The position numbers and the translations under genes are program-made. DNA of 64,000 bases from Usnea hakonensis (taxonomy: Eukaryota > Ascomycota > Lecanoromycetes > Lecanorales > Parmeliaceae): the NCBI GenBank assembly GCA_013423325.1, contig BLJB01000107.1:1-64000 (forward strand), given 5' to 3'. The notes under the pieces were generated by a model. The model saw only the letters and a list, made by a program, of their open reading frames with translations. It did not search any database and was not told the origin of the DNA. Below are positions 34,212 through 47,291 of this stretch, piece by piece. Each line of letters starts with the position of its first letter. The stretch's first letter is position 1.

Positions 34212-34771
34212 ATGTTGCTTACACTCAAGCCTTTACCACAGCACGGGTTCGCCAATCCCTATGCGGCTTCAACTGTTCATCAACGCTCTCCCCCTTCATA
34301 CTACTCCTCACCCCCAAAGTCCGCTTCTCTTCCTCCTCTACCGGATAGCAAACCACAGAGAATGAGCACACCCCACCGAGGCCTGCCGCCTCCATCGGTC
34401 ATGGACCGGAGTCTGCCATTGCCAGAACGGACTCCACAAACGACCGGCCTGTCATTGGCTTCGCTGCCTGCTGCACCCTCACAATGGCAAGGAGGTCAGG
34501 ACGAGTCAATGCGGACCTGGCTCAATGCCAAATCCGAAGAGGATCGACGCAAGCAGGAAGAAGAAAAGAGTCAACAAGAGAGGTTAAAGTTGGAGCAGCG
34601 AAGACTTGAATCGAATATGCTACAAGAATCTCTACGCGGCGGGATCCCACCACCAATGATTCCCATGATATTTGCCAGCCTTGGGGGAGGCAATGTTGCG
34701 CAGATTAGCTTGGAATGGGCCCAGCACTACATGGCTCAGCTCACTATACAGCAGCAAGCTCAACTCCAGCA

Positions 34772-34819
<48 letters not shown>

Positions 34820-35744
34820 ACAACAAGCCCAAGCTCAAGCTCAAGCCCAAGCTCAGATACAGCCAGCACATTCCCAAATCCAAACTTCGCCAGAACAGCG
34901 CCGAGATGCCCGTCTCCTCACAGGTCCAAATCCGAATCCTTATGGCGCGCAACAAATGCAACCGCCAGTACAGACTACGCCAATACAGTCAGGGCAGCAG
35001 CCTCAAGCGAGTGCGGGCTTCACGCCCTCGTACACAACCTCTGCTCTAGCCAACGAGCGCCTCAGGCCACAACAGCCCCTACAAGCAGCTCCACCGGCTT
35101 CTAATCCACGGCCTTCAACTTCACAGTCCTCTTTATCTCGTCTCAATACTGGTGGTGACCTACTCGTGTCTGCTCCGGGAACTTCCGCTGCTCTACAATT
35201 GACTGGCCAGCACCCTGTGCAACAAATGCAGACAAGCCAACAGCAAGAGCAACCGTCCTCGCCGTTGTACTTTCATCACTGGCAACCACCGGCTGAGCAA
35301 GGGAAGTCTAAAGACAAAGAGCAGGGAACACCATCCGGCAGGAGCGCTCACACCTCTCCAAATACGCAAACGCCAGGATCTCATCTACGCTCTGAATACA
35401 CCACCTCTCCCAAAAAGCGCAAAGCTACAGGTTCCCATCAACCAGCGCCAACACCGTCGTCGCACACATCACCAAACTTTAAGCACCAAGGGTCATCGGG
35501 TTCCGCTTCTGGTCGGCGCCGCCGACAAAATTCCCGGACCAGCGATAGCTCGTCTCGTGCGGCGCATGAAAGTGGACGGCAGAGTCTGGAGGGAGAAGCC
35601 GAAAGTGGCAGAAGTTCGGCGCATGCTGAAACACGCCACCCTCCATCTCATCATGCGGCCGGATCGGATAACAGAGAAATGAGGGAGATTAGGCATGCAT
35701 CACGGGATCTAAGCGAGCGAAGCAGTCCCAAACGGGAGCCGTAG
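34212..35744 (+). CDS. Polyglutamine-rich conserved Pezizomycotina protein, unknown function
   Basis: Single-exon gene for 510 residues. A conserved-looking core is at residues 96-160: ESMRTWLNAKSEEDRRKQEE, a charged helix predicted to be coiled coil, then LRGGIPPPMIPMIFASLGGG. A tract of 20 consecutive Gln follows (34767-34826), then an Ala-Gln alternation. The C-terminal 300 residues are disordered, rich in Ser, Pro, Gln and Thr, with basic clusters (SPKKRKA; SGRRRRQN) that could serve as nuclear localisation signals. The in-frame ATG at 34362 (residue 51, MSTPHRGLPPPSV) may be the real start, since the first 50 residues are Pro/Ser-rich and the leader is long. Poly-Gln with basic motifs suggests a transcription-related nuclear protein; this is inference. 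Confidence 0.78.
34767..34826 (+). repeat. CAG/CAA tract encoding 20 glutamines
   Basis: Twenty consecutive CAG or CAA codons in the polyglutamine gene. The mix of CAG and CAA lowers slippage compared with a pure repeat. The opposite strand is an open frame only because of this repeat (poly-Leu) and is not a gene. Confidence 0.95.
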
Positions 35745-38742
35745 TCGGACTCCACAGTGTCGACCGTTCGAAACGTCGACAATTGCGTTTTCATATATTC
35801 TTTTCGCCCGTTTTGATATGCATGGATCTGGCATTCTGACTCGCTTTCTATACCCTTCTCGCGCATTCTACATTTTGCATTCGGAGGTATGCATATGTGA
35901 TTGTATTTGTACTCTACTAATTCTGCCCGGCATTCATAGGCCCTGGGCAAGGGCAAGATAAAGAGGCCCACGTCTATTCGATATTCAGCATTCTTGTACT
36001 ATACTTTGATCTATATAATATTGATCTACGGATCCGAAGGAATTGGAACATTGCAGACGGAAGTGCTGCAGGCATGCCTTTTTATCGCTCTCGCCACGTT
36101 TTTTCTTTTTTTTGTTGGGGGGGGGGTAAAGGGGATAAAGGAAATGACAGGTCATTTCGCTAGTCCATTTTGGCCTACTGCCTACATGGCCCCTTGCCCA
36201 GATATCCAAACAAGAGAGCAAGAGCGAATAAGAAGACGAGAATAAGTGTGCGCTTTGACGCATAAAAGGCTTGGCCGCACAAGTGAAAATTAACGAATGA
36301 CAGGGATTTCCGATGCACACTGCAGTGAGCCGTACTCGACTCCCCTATCTTTTGTCCTTGTCCCTGTCCTTGCACCAATATCTGCGACCTGAAATAAGCG
36401 TTGCTATGTCGTGCATAATCTACCTATTCTACTTTTGTCCTGGTGGAGTTTCTTAGCTCCCGTCGCCGATCATGCTACTACCCCGTCGGTCTCCGTCGCA
36501 GCTACCTATGGGTTGATGTACGTACTTTCCCAATCTGCAATAATGCACGGCGAAGAATATGTTTGCATCTTGAACACTTGGATCGCTTGGTTTTCGGATC
36601 AATCATGTTGGACCTCTTTCAACTGCTCCACTGACGGAGCTTGGTGCGAAAAAAGTCGGCGACCTGCGTTTAATGCTGGACTACTTACCTTGTGTCTGGA
36701 GGTGGAGGTAGAATTCGATGGGACAGGCTTTATCGATTTCTTCCAGCCAGGTGGTTCACGGGCCCGGCGATCACGACTGCTGATGCCGTATCTGTTCAAG
36801 ATGAAGAAGGCAAACGCCTTCCCACCGAACTGAAGTTGGTTCCTTGACGGAGTCCTTCCCGTCGAGCAGTAGCTTCAAGAGTGCGTCTTGGAAGACTCAA
36901 TCAACATAATATGACATTCCGATAGGGTGGGCATTCGACGACTTTGTCTGACTTATGTGCAGCTATCACTTTCCACGCTATCAAACAGGACATCGAGAAA
37001 TGTCTTGGTGATCGCTGCTACCGAGGAGCACAAAGTGCCTAAAGAAGACTTCCGAGAAGATCATTTGTCATGTCCTGATCTGGGTCTGTTTTGAGCACGA
37101 TTACTTGCTTTGCCAGACTTCCTAGCCCCGCTCGCTCCGTCTCTCGGCTCAGCATGTAACACTATATGTTTCTCAGTAAGGGGAAGAAAGGGGGATGGGG
37201 CCCCACTTTACCCTGTCGTCCATTTACACCACACTAGCTGATACCGATCATTTCCAGCAACGTTCTGTGCATTTGCAGCTTCTGACGTTGGCCTGTGAGT
37301 TATCATACCTTGATCTTGGAGGAAAACTTCAACGCCCATCTTTGACCTTGAATTCGTACCCATAAATGGAGAACCCTTAATCACATCATATCCTCAATGC
37401 CACCCTCTCCTAGACCTCAGATCGCTTTGGAGGCATACTGTCTGCTCTTTTGTGAGTCACGGCTCAAACATCTTATTTTACATGTCTCAATTGTCCAAGT
37501 GAGTCGGGAAACGAAGAAGCTATGCTTGAATCAGAAAACAGCAGCGATGTCTGGGGAAGAGGCGCAAGCGATAAGTATCCAACCAGGGCTCCCTCTCCCG
37601 ATGACCAAGACTAACGATTTACTTCCGGGTGAACAATGAAAGATATCCCCCCGTCTACCGCCAACCTTATGAAGAGCTGGTCGTTGCTCTTGATGGCTCT
37701 CACTTTGAGGAAAATTCTATATCGAAGCTAGGAAGACGAGAGGTCCGATCCGACCTGTCAACCCCTCATCGACTAGACACACGCCTGTCAGATTGCTCGG
37801 ATACCTAGACTAGAGGCTCACGCGGGAAGCGCATATAAATTGGTATCACGGCCCAAGCGTGAAGATTACAGATCCTCGCGAATCTGTCGGGGCAATCATA
37901 CCCGCGGTTCGTTCACCATTTCATCCAAGACCGGACAAGCTGCTATTCAACCCAGACTCTCCCGCCGTGGAGAGTTTGCCAATTACAACGAAAAACATAC
38001 CTTGTATTCTTCCCACTCTCCTCAAATTTATACGTCATCAAAGACGGCGAACTCGTGTCTTCATGACGGTAACATCATGCTCCCCCCATCTTCCATCCCT
38101 GACACATTTAGCTAATTCACTACTTCCAAACCCTAGCCCAGGGAACGCAAACCGCCCATCGCGTTTCCATACTACTGTCCCACGAGACAAACACAGCGAA
38201 CCTCGTCCACTTTTCCTCTCAGAACACTGTCCACTTCCCTAACTATCCGTACAGTATGCTTCAAACCCATCCTTCTTCAACGACCCCAATTACATCCCAA
38301 TTCCGAACATTGAACATCAAAGCAAGCCTCGTTCGGAGCAGTACACACACGTATTCGATTCATCCCCTTCCTCTCCCCCTACTGTAATATCATCCCCAAT
38401 GCTATGAGCAATTCACCACACATAATCCAGAGAGAAGTACTTGCCATGAAGACCGTGCCATCACCAAATGAGTACAGCAATGTCCGTGCTCAAGGTAATG
38501 TATGCACACACTCTCTTCCTCCCTCTAACCTAATCGAATTGCTTAGAGGCTACACCACTACCCTTCGAAATGGGGGTCAGGGATTGCGAAGTGTAGAGTG
38601 AGCGTGGAGCGTGAAGCCTAAAGCGCGAAGCTGTACCTGTCTCCTCCGCTGGGCTATCTCCTCATTTTATATGTATGTATATATACTAAATAAAATTAAT
38701 TAAATAAATCAAATCGACAAAACTTCCATTTATACCTCCATT

Positions 38743-38805
38743 CATCCACTCATCCACTCATCCACTCATCCACTCATCCACTCATCCACTCATCCACTCA
38801 TCCAC
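38743..38805. repeat. 8-bp tandem repeat (CATCCACT)n
   Basis: Seven perfect copies and a partial eighth copy of CATCCACT, head to tail without spacers. Minisatellite-type slippage array in non-coding DNA. Confidence 0.95.
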
Positions 38806-39010
38806 CCCATTCCCTCCCTCTGCCCAAATCACCCCCTCCTATCCATATCCATATCCAACTAGAAATCATCACACCAAAGTACTCATACCTTCCTCAGCGT
38901 AAACAAAGCTGCAAAGTCCCGCCTCCCTTATCTTTCTTTCTTTCTTTCTTTATGGGGAAAATTCGATATTATTTATAGTGTACCTTGCGAGTAGGGTTGG
39001 TTGGTGAGGT

Positions 39011-39046
39011 TTGTTGTTGTTGTTGTTGTTGATGATGATGATGATG
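39011..39046. repeat. Compound trinucleotide repeat (TTG)n(ATG)n
   Basis: Six or more TTG units followed directly by five or six GAT/ATG units; non-coding, downstream of the histidine kinase gene. Confidence 0.9.
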
Positions 39047-39538
39047 AATATATATGCCCGTATTTATTTTGCAAGGTGCGTCAAGCAAGCAGCTACAGCG
39101 TTATTCCTTTCTTGGAAAAAAAGGCTGGGGGGGGGTTGGCATACGTTTTTGTTGAGATGAGACAAGCATCGCGACTTTTGAATGTTTTGTTTTCCATATT
39201 TCGCATTCGCATTTAGATACAAGTACAACGACCGGCTTTGTATCCTTCCTTCCTTACTGGGTATGCCGTCCCCGAAATTCCAAGCTTTACATTTGGTACA
39301 TGAAACGACACCGCTCCCATTGCGGTGGAAAACGCTGAATAAGTTTTTTGGGGGGATAAGAAGGCCGTGGCTAGGGTATCAACCCACAAGTACAAATACA
39401 GTGAATGGTATAGGAACTAGACGCGCCGATTCGCCGCCGCTCATGCGTAGATGCTAAAACATCCGAAACCGGTCAACACCCTCGCTGATGCTCATGTTTG
39501 CAAAATGTTCAGATCGTAATGACATGATTGAAAAACGG

Positions 39539-42500
39539 TCAATACTGAGAAGGCCTTTCGGCCGCTCCATCTGTCAAAGACAGGGGAGGGACCTTCCCAT
39601 CCTCCTCGATGGTACTGGGGATTCCATCCTGGGCTGTCACGCGAGTCACGGAACTAGCTGAAGATCGATGGAGGAGCGTGGGTCGTGGCGTCAATGCAGT
39701 GTCCTCACCCGGAGAGGCTAGAGCTTGTGGATCTTTGCCATAAAACGGTATGGCATTTCGTGAACTCATGCGTTTCTGGAAGCTGGGTCTTGCTGGCTGA
39801 AATGACTTCTTGGCTTCGATTTGGGCCTTTCCAAGGACTTTGGCGGCAAGATCATGGGCTGTTTTCTGTAGATCAGGCATTGGTTGATCAGGTTGCTCCA
39901 GGTATTTTTCCAGCATGGCTTTGAGCACCGCGGCCCTCACAGGCTTCGCCAAGTAGTTGTTCATTCCAGCTTCTAGGCACTTCTCTTTGTCGCCTTGAAT
40001 GGCACTGGCTGTCATGGCAATGATCAACACCCCTCGTACCGCAGGGTCCTTATCAGTACGTATCACTTTGGTCGCATCGTAACCATCTAGCACGGGCATC
40101 TGCACGTCCATCAAGACGAGATGAAAGGGGTTTTTCTCTGACGAGCGCTGGCGGAGCGCTTCGACTGCTTGTAGCCCGTCATTGTAGGCTTCTGATTTGA
40201 AGCCAAGCTTGGAGACGAAAGAGACTGCGATCTTTTGATTAATTGGGTTATCCTCCGCTATACAGATTCGAATTTCTTCCCGCGGGATCTGTGAGAGGTC
40301 AAAATAGGAAGATTTGGACGAGTTCTCGCCCTCGGAGGACCAGGTGGCCATTGCGTCTGGCGCTTGTGCAGCTATTGGAGCACGGTCTTTCGTAGCTGTT
40401 TTCGCCGCTTTGGGAAATGTGACGGTAAAGTACACGGTAGTACCTACACCTACTTGACTTTCCAAAGAAATCTTTCCGTTCATGACCTCGATGAGCGCTT
40501 TGCAAATAGAAAGTCCGAGTCCACTGCCGCCGAATTCACGTTGAGTGCTACTATCGGCTTGGGAAAACGGTGTGAACAGCCGAGATACCTGTTCTTGAGT
40601 TATCCCAATACCTGTGTCAGCGACCGAGCAAGTGACAGTAAGACTTTCGCTATCCTCGTGTATGCCCTTAGCTCTAACATGGACCGAACCTTTCTTCGTG
40701 AACTTGTAGCTGTTGCTCATTATATTCATAAACAGTTGGTGTAGTCTCACAGGATCACCTAGTACCAGGAGCTCGGGGTCTAGGTCTAGATCCATCTTGG
40801 TCTCGAGTCCTCGCTCATGATTCGTATAGATCAAGGCCCTGACAACCTCCATGATGGTCTCCTTGAGGTTCAATGGGGAGTAGTAAAGCTTCAACTTCCC
40901 AGCCTCTAGTTTCGAATAGTCCAGGATATCATTGATGACAATAAGGAGTGTGTCGGCGCAAACACGGATGGAATTTGCAAACTCCTTCTGATCGTCGTTC
41001 AGGGGCGTTTCTTTCAATAGCTCGGACATACCAATGACTCCATTCAATGGTGTCCTGAGTTCGTGCGAAACATTGGCGAGGAATATACTCTTCGCTTTGG
41101 CAGCTTCTTCTTTCAGTCTGACGTTTTCTTTAGCCTCGGCCTCTGCGTTTTTAGCTTTGACTTCTGCCTCTCGGGCCTTCCCGAGTGCACGCTTTTGACT
41201 TTCTATCATACTCGTGTTTGAGGCCGAGACTCTGGCAATGCGTTTGAAAAGTAAGGCGTTGGTAATTGAGATGCCAACTTGGTTGCAAAAAAGTCGGAGG
41301 ACACCGAGGTTGCGGTCCGTGAAAGAATTGGATTGACCTTCGAGGTACAGAACACCAAGCAAATCCTTTCCACGAACAATGGGCAACGATATCACGGAGT
41401 TGGAATGCCCTCTGCTAAGAAAACGCTCGTCGTGGGCCAAGTTATGGACAAAGACGGCCTCCTGAAATCGCACGGTGTAGAGAAGTACCTGTTTTTGAGT
41501 TTCGTTCTGGATCTCAGAGATTGGCTGGGCTTCAGCTGATATGCCTTCTGATGTGCCGCTCGCAGCGATGCACCAACCGTTATCATCCTCGATGATGACC
41601 GCGGCAAAGTCGGCCTGGGCTCCTGCAGACTCCAAGATGATTTCCGTCATCTTGGCTAGGAGACGGTCAATCTGCAGTTCAGACGATATCGCTTGGTTGA
41701 ATTCTAAGATACTTTGGAGGTCCAGAACATCAAGTCCCAAGTCAGAGACGTCTTGAGCGGCGGTTTTCGCACCGCCTTTGGTAGTCGTCGGGGAAAGCCA
41801 AGCTTGGGTTCTATCGCCAGCTGTTTCCTTGCCCAGATTTCTTCTCTCTTGACGCTCATTCTCCTCGACGCGGAAGTCTGTATTGCCAATCTCACCTATA
41901 CTATCCGCTGTCTGTATGGCAACGTCCCTCGTCTGTACCGATGTTGATGCTCGAAGTACCCACTCGTGCTTTATCGTTAACTGCTCAACTTTGCCAATTG
42001 CGCCGATGCGCAAGTACATTGCCAACGAGTCCTTGAGAATAGCGCGGGCAGCTCGCCTGGCTCCTCGCCGAATATAAAAATCCCCTTGCAGTTCGAATGC
42101 CAGGGCCTGCTCGAGAAAGAAATCGTGGACCTGTGTATGGTCAATCGCTGCCTCGTAAGCTCGGATTGCCTCGCCATATCGGCCATCTACTTCGGCCAAT
42201 TCCGCCTGAATCAAAAGCTCCCACATGAGATAGTTAGCATTGCACTCAATCTGCCATTGCGCTATGCATGCTTTGTATGCTCCGACTTTAGTAAGAGCCG
42301 TGCCCCGATCTTGATCAGTGCTGCCGTCCCGAACCTGTGCGATAAGGGAGAGCGAAGCGTAGAACATGGTGAGTCGAGAGATCCGCATACTCCATAATGG
42401 GTGAATGTTGGCTGCGATTTCATCACTGAGTTGAACCGCTTTTCCGTAGTGACCATACAGGTAAAGTGGAATCATTTGCAGACTGTTATAGATGTCTCGA

Positions 42501-45500
42501 GGTGTTTCGACATTGGAAGAACGCAAGTCAATCAAGTCCATATAATCTGCCGTACTGTGTTCCTCATCGGACATTACCATTTCCGAGGATTCTGTGTACG
42601 TCTTACCTTGAAGCGAACGGACAACTTGACGTGTTGCAGTCAGAAACACACCTCCTCTCATATCTGCATGTTCCGTCAGCGCCTGCCCTTGCCAAGATCT
42701 ACATCAGCAAATGTCGACATACCTGAGGCCCAGTCACCGAAGTCTTCCGCTCCTGTCAAACAAAAGACTTCGATGTCGGCCATATTATCACCGATGAAAA
42801 GACGCAAGAGGGCGATGCATCCTACCGAGAGAAGATACACATGCTTGTCTCCAGAAACAAGGGAGTGGTCAATTGCTTCGTCCAAGGTGTCAATGTGATC
42901 TCGTAGGGGCGCACACAGATGGTCGATGAAGAGCGCGGAGATTGCCAACGCTCGGCCACGCTCGTAAGAACCTCCGTGCTGGCTCAAAAGCTGTTTTGAC
43001 AGGTCGTGCATCCGGAGAGCAAAAGATGGATCCTCGCTTCGGCTAAGGCAAACAATAGCAAAGTAAGAGAAACCAAGGCCGATCTGGGAGAACGTGCTCG
43101 AATGAGTCATATGAGTTTCGACCGTTTTGAGTACCAGCTGATAGAACTTTGAGGGGGGTTTAGTGATGGGGACAGCAACAATTGAGGTCTTAGGAACTGA
43201 CGTACCAATATGCTGTTGCTCCAGAAAGCCGCGCTCGTCGCCTCCATCAGCACTGCGCCTAGTCCCACCATGTTAACATCTGCATCCAGCGCCTTGCTAC
43301 CAATATCCGCAAAATTCGCTTCTTGTGCCGAGTTGCGCAAGTCTTGACAGTCATTATCACAGGACGCCCAGGTAGGACTACCAGATAGATCAACACCTAG
43401 CTCAAGCAAAGACGTCTTGAGCGAGCTGAAGCTCCCCGCTATGTTCCCCGCTTGGGCGAACAGTTTGGACTGCAGGATCCAAGCGGGGGCTTTGTCACTA
43501 GCTGTACGCGCCTCTGCAAATATAGAGTCGAGCAGATTTTGAGCATCGACGACTCGATTCTGATGCCAATAGATCCCAGCAGCTTTCGTATACACGCTGA
43601 GCGTCTCGTCATAGTAGGCGTCAGGTACTCCATCTTTCCAAGGTTCTGGCTGCATCAGAGCAAGACATGACTCGTAGTACTGCAAAGCTGTTGGCCGAGC
43701 GCCAGAACTGACTGCCTTCTCAGCAGCTTCGGCTAAGACTGCTCTGAAGCGGTGACGGTATCCCGTACGATCCCTGACGACGCTGACAGATTGACAGATG
43801 TGTCGAGCACGATCATACACAGAATGAGTGTCCAGACTTGAATATTTCATCAGTGTTTGGACTATGATGAAATGCATCTTGTCTACATCCTGACATTCTC
43901 TCAGAGAAGCCGATGCTTGGACATAGCGATCATGCGAGAAGCTAAACTCGTCCTCGTTGCTGCCAGGCATAAGTACATATGCCTGGAGCGCAGCCTGTAG
44001 GCCTTCCACCACGTTCTTTGTTGGTTGCGGGGTGAACAGCTCTGCATTCGCCACATTGCTATCGTGATAATCGAACTCGCCGCTTAGCAAACTCTGTATT
44101 AGCATGAAAGAAAAGCTGGTCCCCAAGAGAGAAGCCCAAGCAAGAATAGAACGTGCAGCTTGCGGCAGATCTTGCAATCGCTTTGTGATAAAGGTCGTAT
44201 CTAGTTGCTCGCCATACGATTTGGACTCGAACTGGGCAAACACTCTATCGAGGTCATATTCCCACCTGTAATCCTTCCACGAGTACCATATACAACCTTT
44301 TCGATGGCAGACTTCCAGTATTTGTCTCAGATAGAAGGGGTTTCCACAGGACTTCTCTAAGCAAACCGCTGCCAAAGGTAGACAATACTCAGGAGATCGA
44401 AAGATTGTTTCCGATACATAATTGATGACATCTTGTTCGCTGAGAGATGCCAGCTTGATCGTTGTTACATTAGCGACCTTGCTATTCAGCACAATTTCGA
44501 CAGGCCTCGAACGCTCTTCCTCGTCTCGGCAGGTCGTTATAATTACTATGCCTAGCTTCTTGACTATGATGTGGGATATCAAATCCAAGCTCTCTTCGTC
44601 CGCGAATTGAATATCATCAAGACACAGACAAACCAGCTTATTAGTGGAGAGTATGCGCAGAACTTCCACAAAGATAGTCATTAATTTCAGTGAGCGAGGA
44701 TTTGCCCCTCCACGAAGGAAATCGTGACTTGTCTGATTCCCGGCACCTATGCTACCGCTGAGGGCGCTGCGTAAGCTAGAGTTGTCGCTCATGTCGGCTT
44801 TTAACGACTTGTTAAATCCCTGCTGCGAGGTTGTTGTCATGTGCTTATGGGTAGACTGGACATCCGTCGATATAAGACTCTCCGGTAAGTCCAACATGCT
44901 GCACGTCGAGGGCCACAAGCTCCGAATCTGTCTGCGCACCATGTTGTGATAATCGGTATTGACGTCGCTCTCGGAGAATATTTGTCGGAACAATGATCCC
45001 ATTGCTCGGAGGAGCGGCTCAAATGGCGCTTTTCTTGCCGGATCGAATTTTGAGGAGGCAAAGTATCCCCACGTCCGAATATCAGCTTGCGTACTTTGGA
45101 TCAAACTCGACTTTCCTGCACCAACTGCACCAGTGATAGATATGAGCTCGCATCGACGTCTTCGCAACATCCTATGGCTGCTCTGTCGTCTTATACCTTG
45201 GCTTGTTCCAGGAGGGGGCATACTAGAGATGTCTGGCCTAAGGCCACTTTTCTGAGTCTCGAGCGTGCTAGTGGTTTGTATTGATTCTTTGCTAGCATTG
45301 GGGTTCGAAGGTGTCTTCTCAATGGGCCCCTCAATGGAAGTAATAGCACTTTCGTATGAGCTATGCACAAGCACTTGGGTTGAGGATAATGGACCTAGCG
45401 CTGGGCTGCTTTCGGAAGTTATGTCGGCTATCGAGCTTGTATCGCTCGACCTCGCCCCATTTTCAAGACTGTCAAAACGATCACTAATGGTCGAGGTGCC

Positions 45501-46853
45501 GGAGGTTGAGCTGATATTATAGACACCACGTTTGCCCGTGTCCTGGGCCGACTTCTGCGACCTCGCGACCTTTTCGATCACTTCGACTATCTTATCACGT
45601 TCCTCAATCCTCCCAGCAATATGTGTTGGAAGAACGAAAAAAGACGATACGTCTTTAGACCCAATGTTGAAACCCGCGAGGCCGTCATTATCACCTTCCC
45701 CAAGCAGCCTTTGCCCCTCGACAAGATCATACTTCAGACCGCTTATTGAATGATACCGGTCATCCATCTGCTTCTGGGTCATCTTCTGAATAATTCTAGC
45801 AATGATGTCAGGAACATCAATCCTTTCAGACGAGACTAAAGGAATCCTGCGACCAAGCACCGCCTGTATGATGTCGATTGGGGTCTCGTCTGGGAACGGA
45901 GACTTTCCAGTAAGCATGATCCAAAACAGCACCCCAAGTCCATATATATCAGTCCTTGAATTAGGCTCCGCAGGCATCCGCCCGGTCTGCTCTGGGGCCA
46001 CATATTGGAGTTTGTGCTTGACCCCAAGTTCGCGTGATAATGTCATCCACCCACTGCTTGTCAAGCCATTCTCAAATGACCTTGGTCCAGAGCCAAAATT
46101 TATGAGTCTGACCACACCGTTGTCACGATTGAAGTGAAATGCGTCAGCCCTAAGCTCTCCATGTACGACTCGCAAGCCGTGATGAAGGAGCTCAAGACAC
46201 TCGCAAGCACCAATTGCGAAGTCAAGGAATACTGACAAGGACACCTGGGCCTGAGAATCGGTAGAACTACTTCTTCCAAAGGCGTCGCTTGCATCAGAGA
46301 ACCTTGGATGAAGAAAGGCAGGACCGAGATCCAACAGATCTTTCAGATAGTTTCTTCCTGGCGATTCGAATATTGACACGATAAGTGCGGCCTCTTCCCC
46401 TTGATGGCTTGCCAATTTTATGAGGTCCAAAGGTTTGACCGTGTGGGCATGGTGTGGGTCCGAAGTCTGGATGAAGCTCTTGCAGAGATGATACTCACGT
46501 TCGATGCGTAGAACATGGGTCGAGATCCGAGCGACGACCGGAGTATATGTTTGCTCGCCATCTGATTTTGATGATGCCAGATCATTGGTTCCTGCCGTAC
46601 CTTGAGTACCATGGCTTCCAGTGCGGTGATGTCTAAGTGCAGATCGTGGGCCTAGACGAGGGGAGCTTGTCGTGGAGTCGGTTTTTGCATTGCCTTGGAA
46701 TGAAGAGTCCCCTGCGGCCTCGGGGCTCAGATGTTTAAGACCGAAGACGTGCCAATTATCGTAAGTCTGGCCCCGAAACAAGTCAGCAATGGTAAATGGC
46801 AATGGGTCTCGTCCTCCCTCACTGAGTGATATGGTTGGATCGATTGATCCCAA
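39539..46853 (-). CDS. Hybrid histidine kinase with kinase-like, AAA/STAND ATPase, GAF, HisKA, HATPase and receiver domains
   Basis: Exons (minus strand): 43206-46853, 42723-43146 and 39539-42663, 2398 residues, with two 59-nt introns. Domain order matches fungal group X hybrid kinases (S. pombe Mak2/Mak3 type), which sense peroxide or related stress and feed a phosphorelay to the MAPK pathway. Residues about 50-380: protein-kinase fold with degenerate catalytic motifs (VVHGELRADAF at 231 for HRD; INFGSG for DFG; APEQTGRM), so probably a pseudokinase. Then ATPase with Walker A ITGAVGAGKSS (Lys581) and Walker B LVCLCLDDIQF. Helical repeats follow, then GAF (about 1675-1830), HisKA VSHELRTPLNGVIG (His1891), N box LMNIMSNSYKF, G boxes VADTGIGI and GGSGLGLSICK, and receiver LVLMDVQMP (Asp2210) with Lys in YLAKPV. 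Both phosphoacceptors are present. No membrane segment: cytoplasmic. Confidence 0.92.
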
Positions 46854-47291
46854 GTGTAGCCGCCCAGCTGGGCCAGCCGCTCGTATAGACGAGGAGGAGG
46901 TTGCAGTGCCTGTCCACCTTCTATACCATCCAGATCCCTCATGCTGTCATTGTTTGTATATACATAGCATGATAAGGTATTGTGTCCAAGAGCAGCGCGA
47001 CTAAGTTCAGAGCCAAAAAGCAACCGAAGTTATGCCGGCACCCGGGTCACCAGTAGCTTTGTGAGACGCACACACCGAGGCACCAATTGACACTCATGTC
47101 AGCACAAAGTTAATTCTTATAGGTAAGTAGAGAACAAACCCATGTTGAATACTAGAAGATGGTCGTTGTCTGGACTTTGCACAAATTCTAAGGGTAAAAA
47201 TCTGTAATTTCAATGGTTGTACAAGGAAAAGGGTATCGCTGCAAACCACTTGCGGTACTGCAAGGCCTCCGCGTGGGTAGAACAATTATAT
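46854..47291. other. Intergenic, upstream of the histidine kinase
   Basis: About 440 bp holding the kinase promoter and the 3' end of the upstream WW gene (whose stop is at 47292). Nothing else is seen. Confidence 0.55.

Larger units (their letters stand above)
35745..39538. other. 3.8-kb intergenic region between convergent genes
   Basis: No supported gene. The longest frame (36411-36833) begins at GTG, has no domain and was rejected. Low-complexity items include a T-rich then G-rich run at 36103-36127, the 8-bp tandem repeat and trinucleotide repeats listed separately, and TTTC repeats near 38933-38952. Confidence 0.6.

Noticed and set aside
34632..34961. Minus-strand open frame rich in leucine
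   Set aside because: It is the complement of the CAG/CAA polyglutamine tract and has no independent support.
36411..36833. 140-codon plus-strand open frame
   Set aside because: Begins at GTG, no domain, and inconsistent composition. Likely chance.
38743..38805. Regular repeat array that could suggest CRISPR
   Set aside because: The 8-bp units are directly adjacent without spacers, and the genome is eukaryotic. It is a minisatellite.
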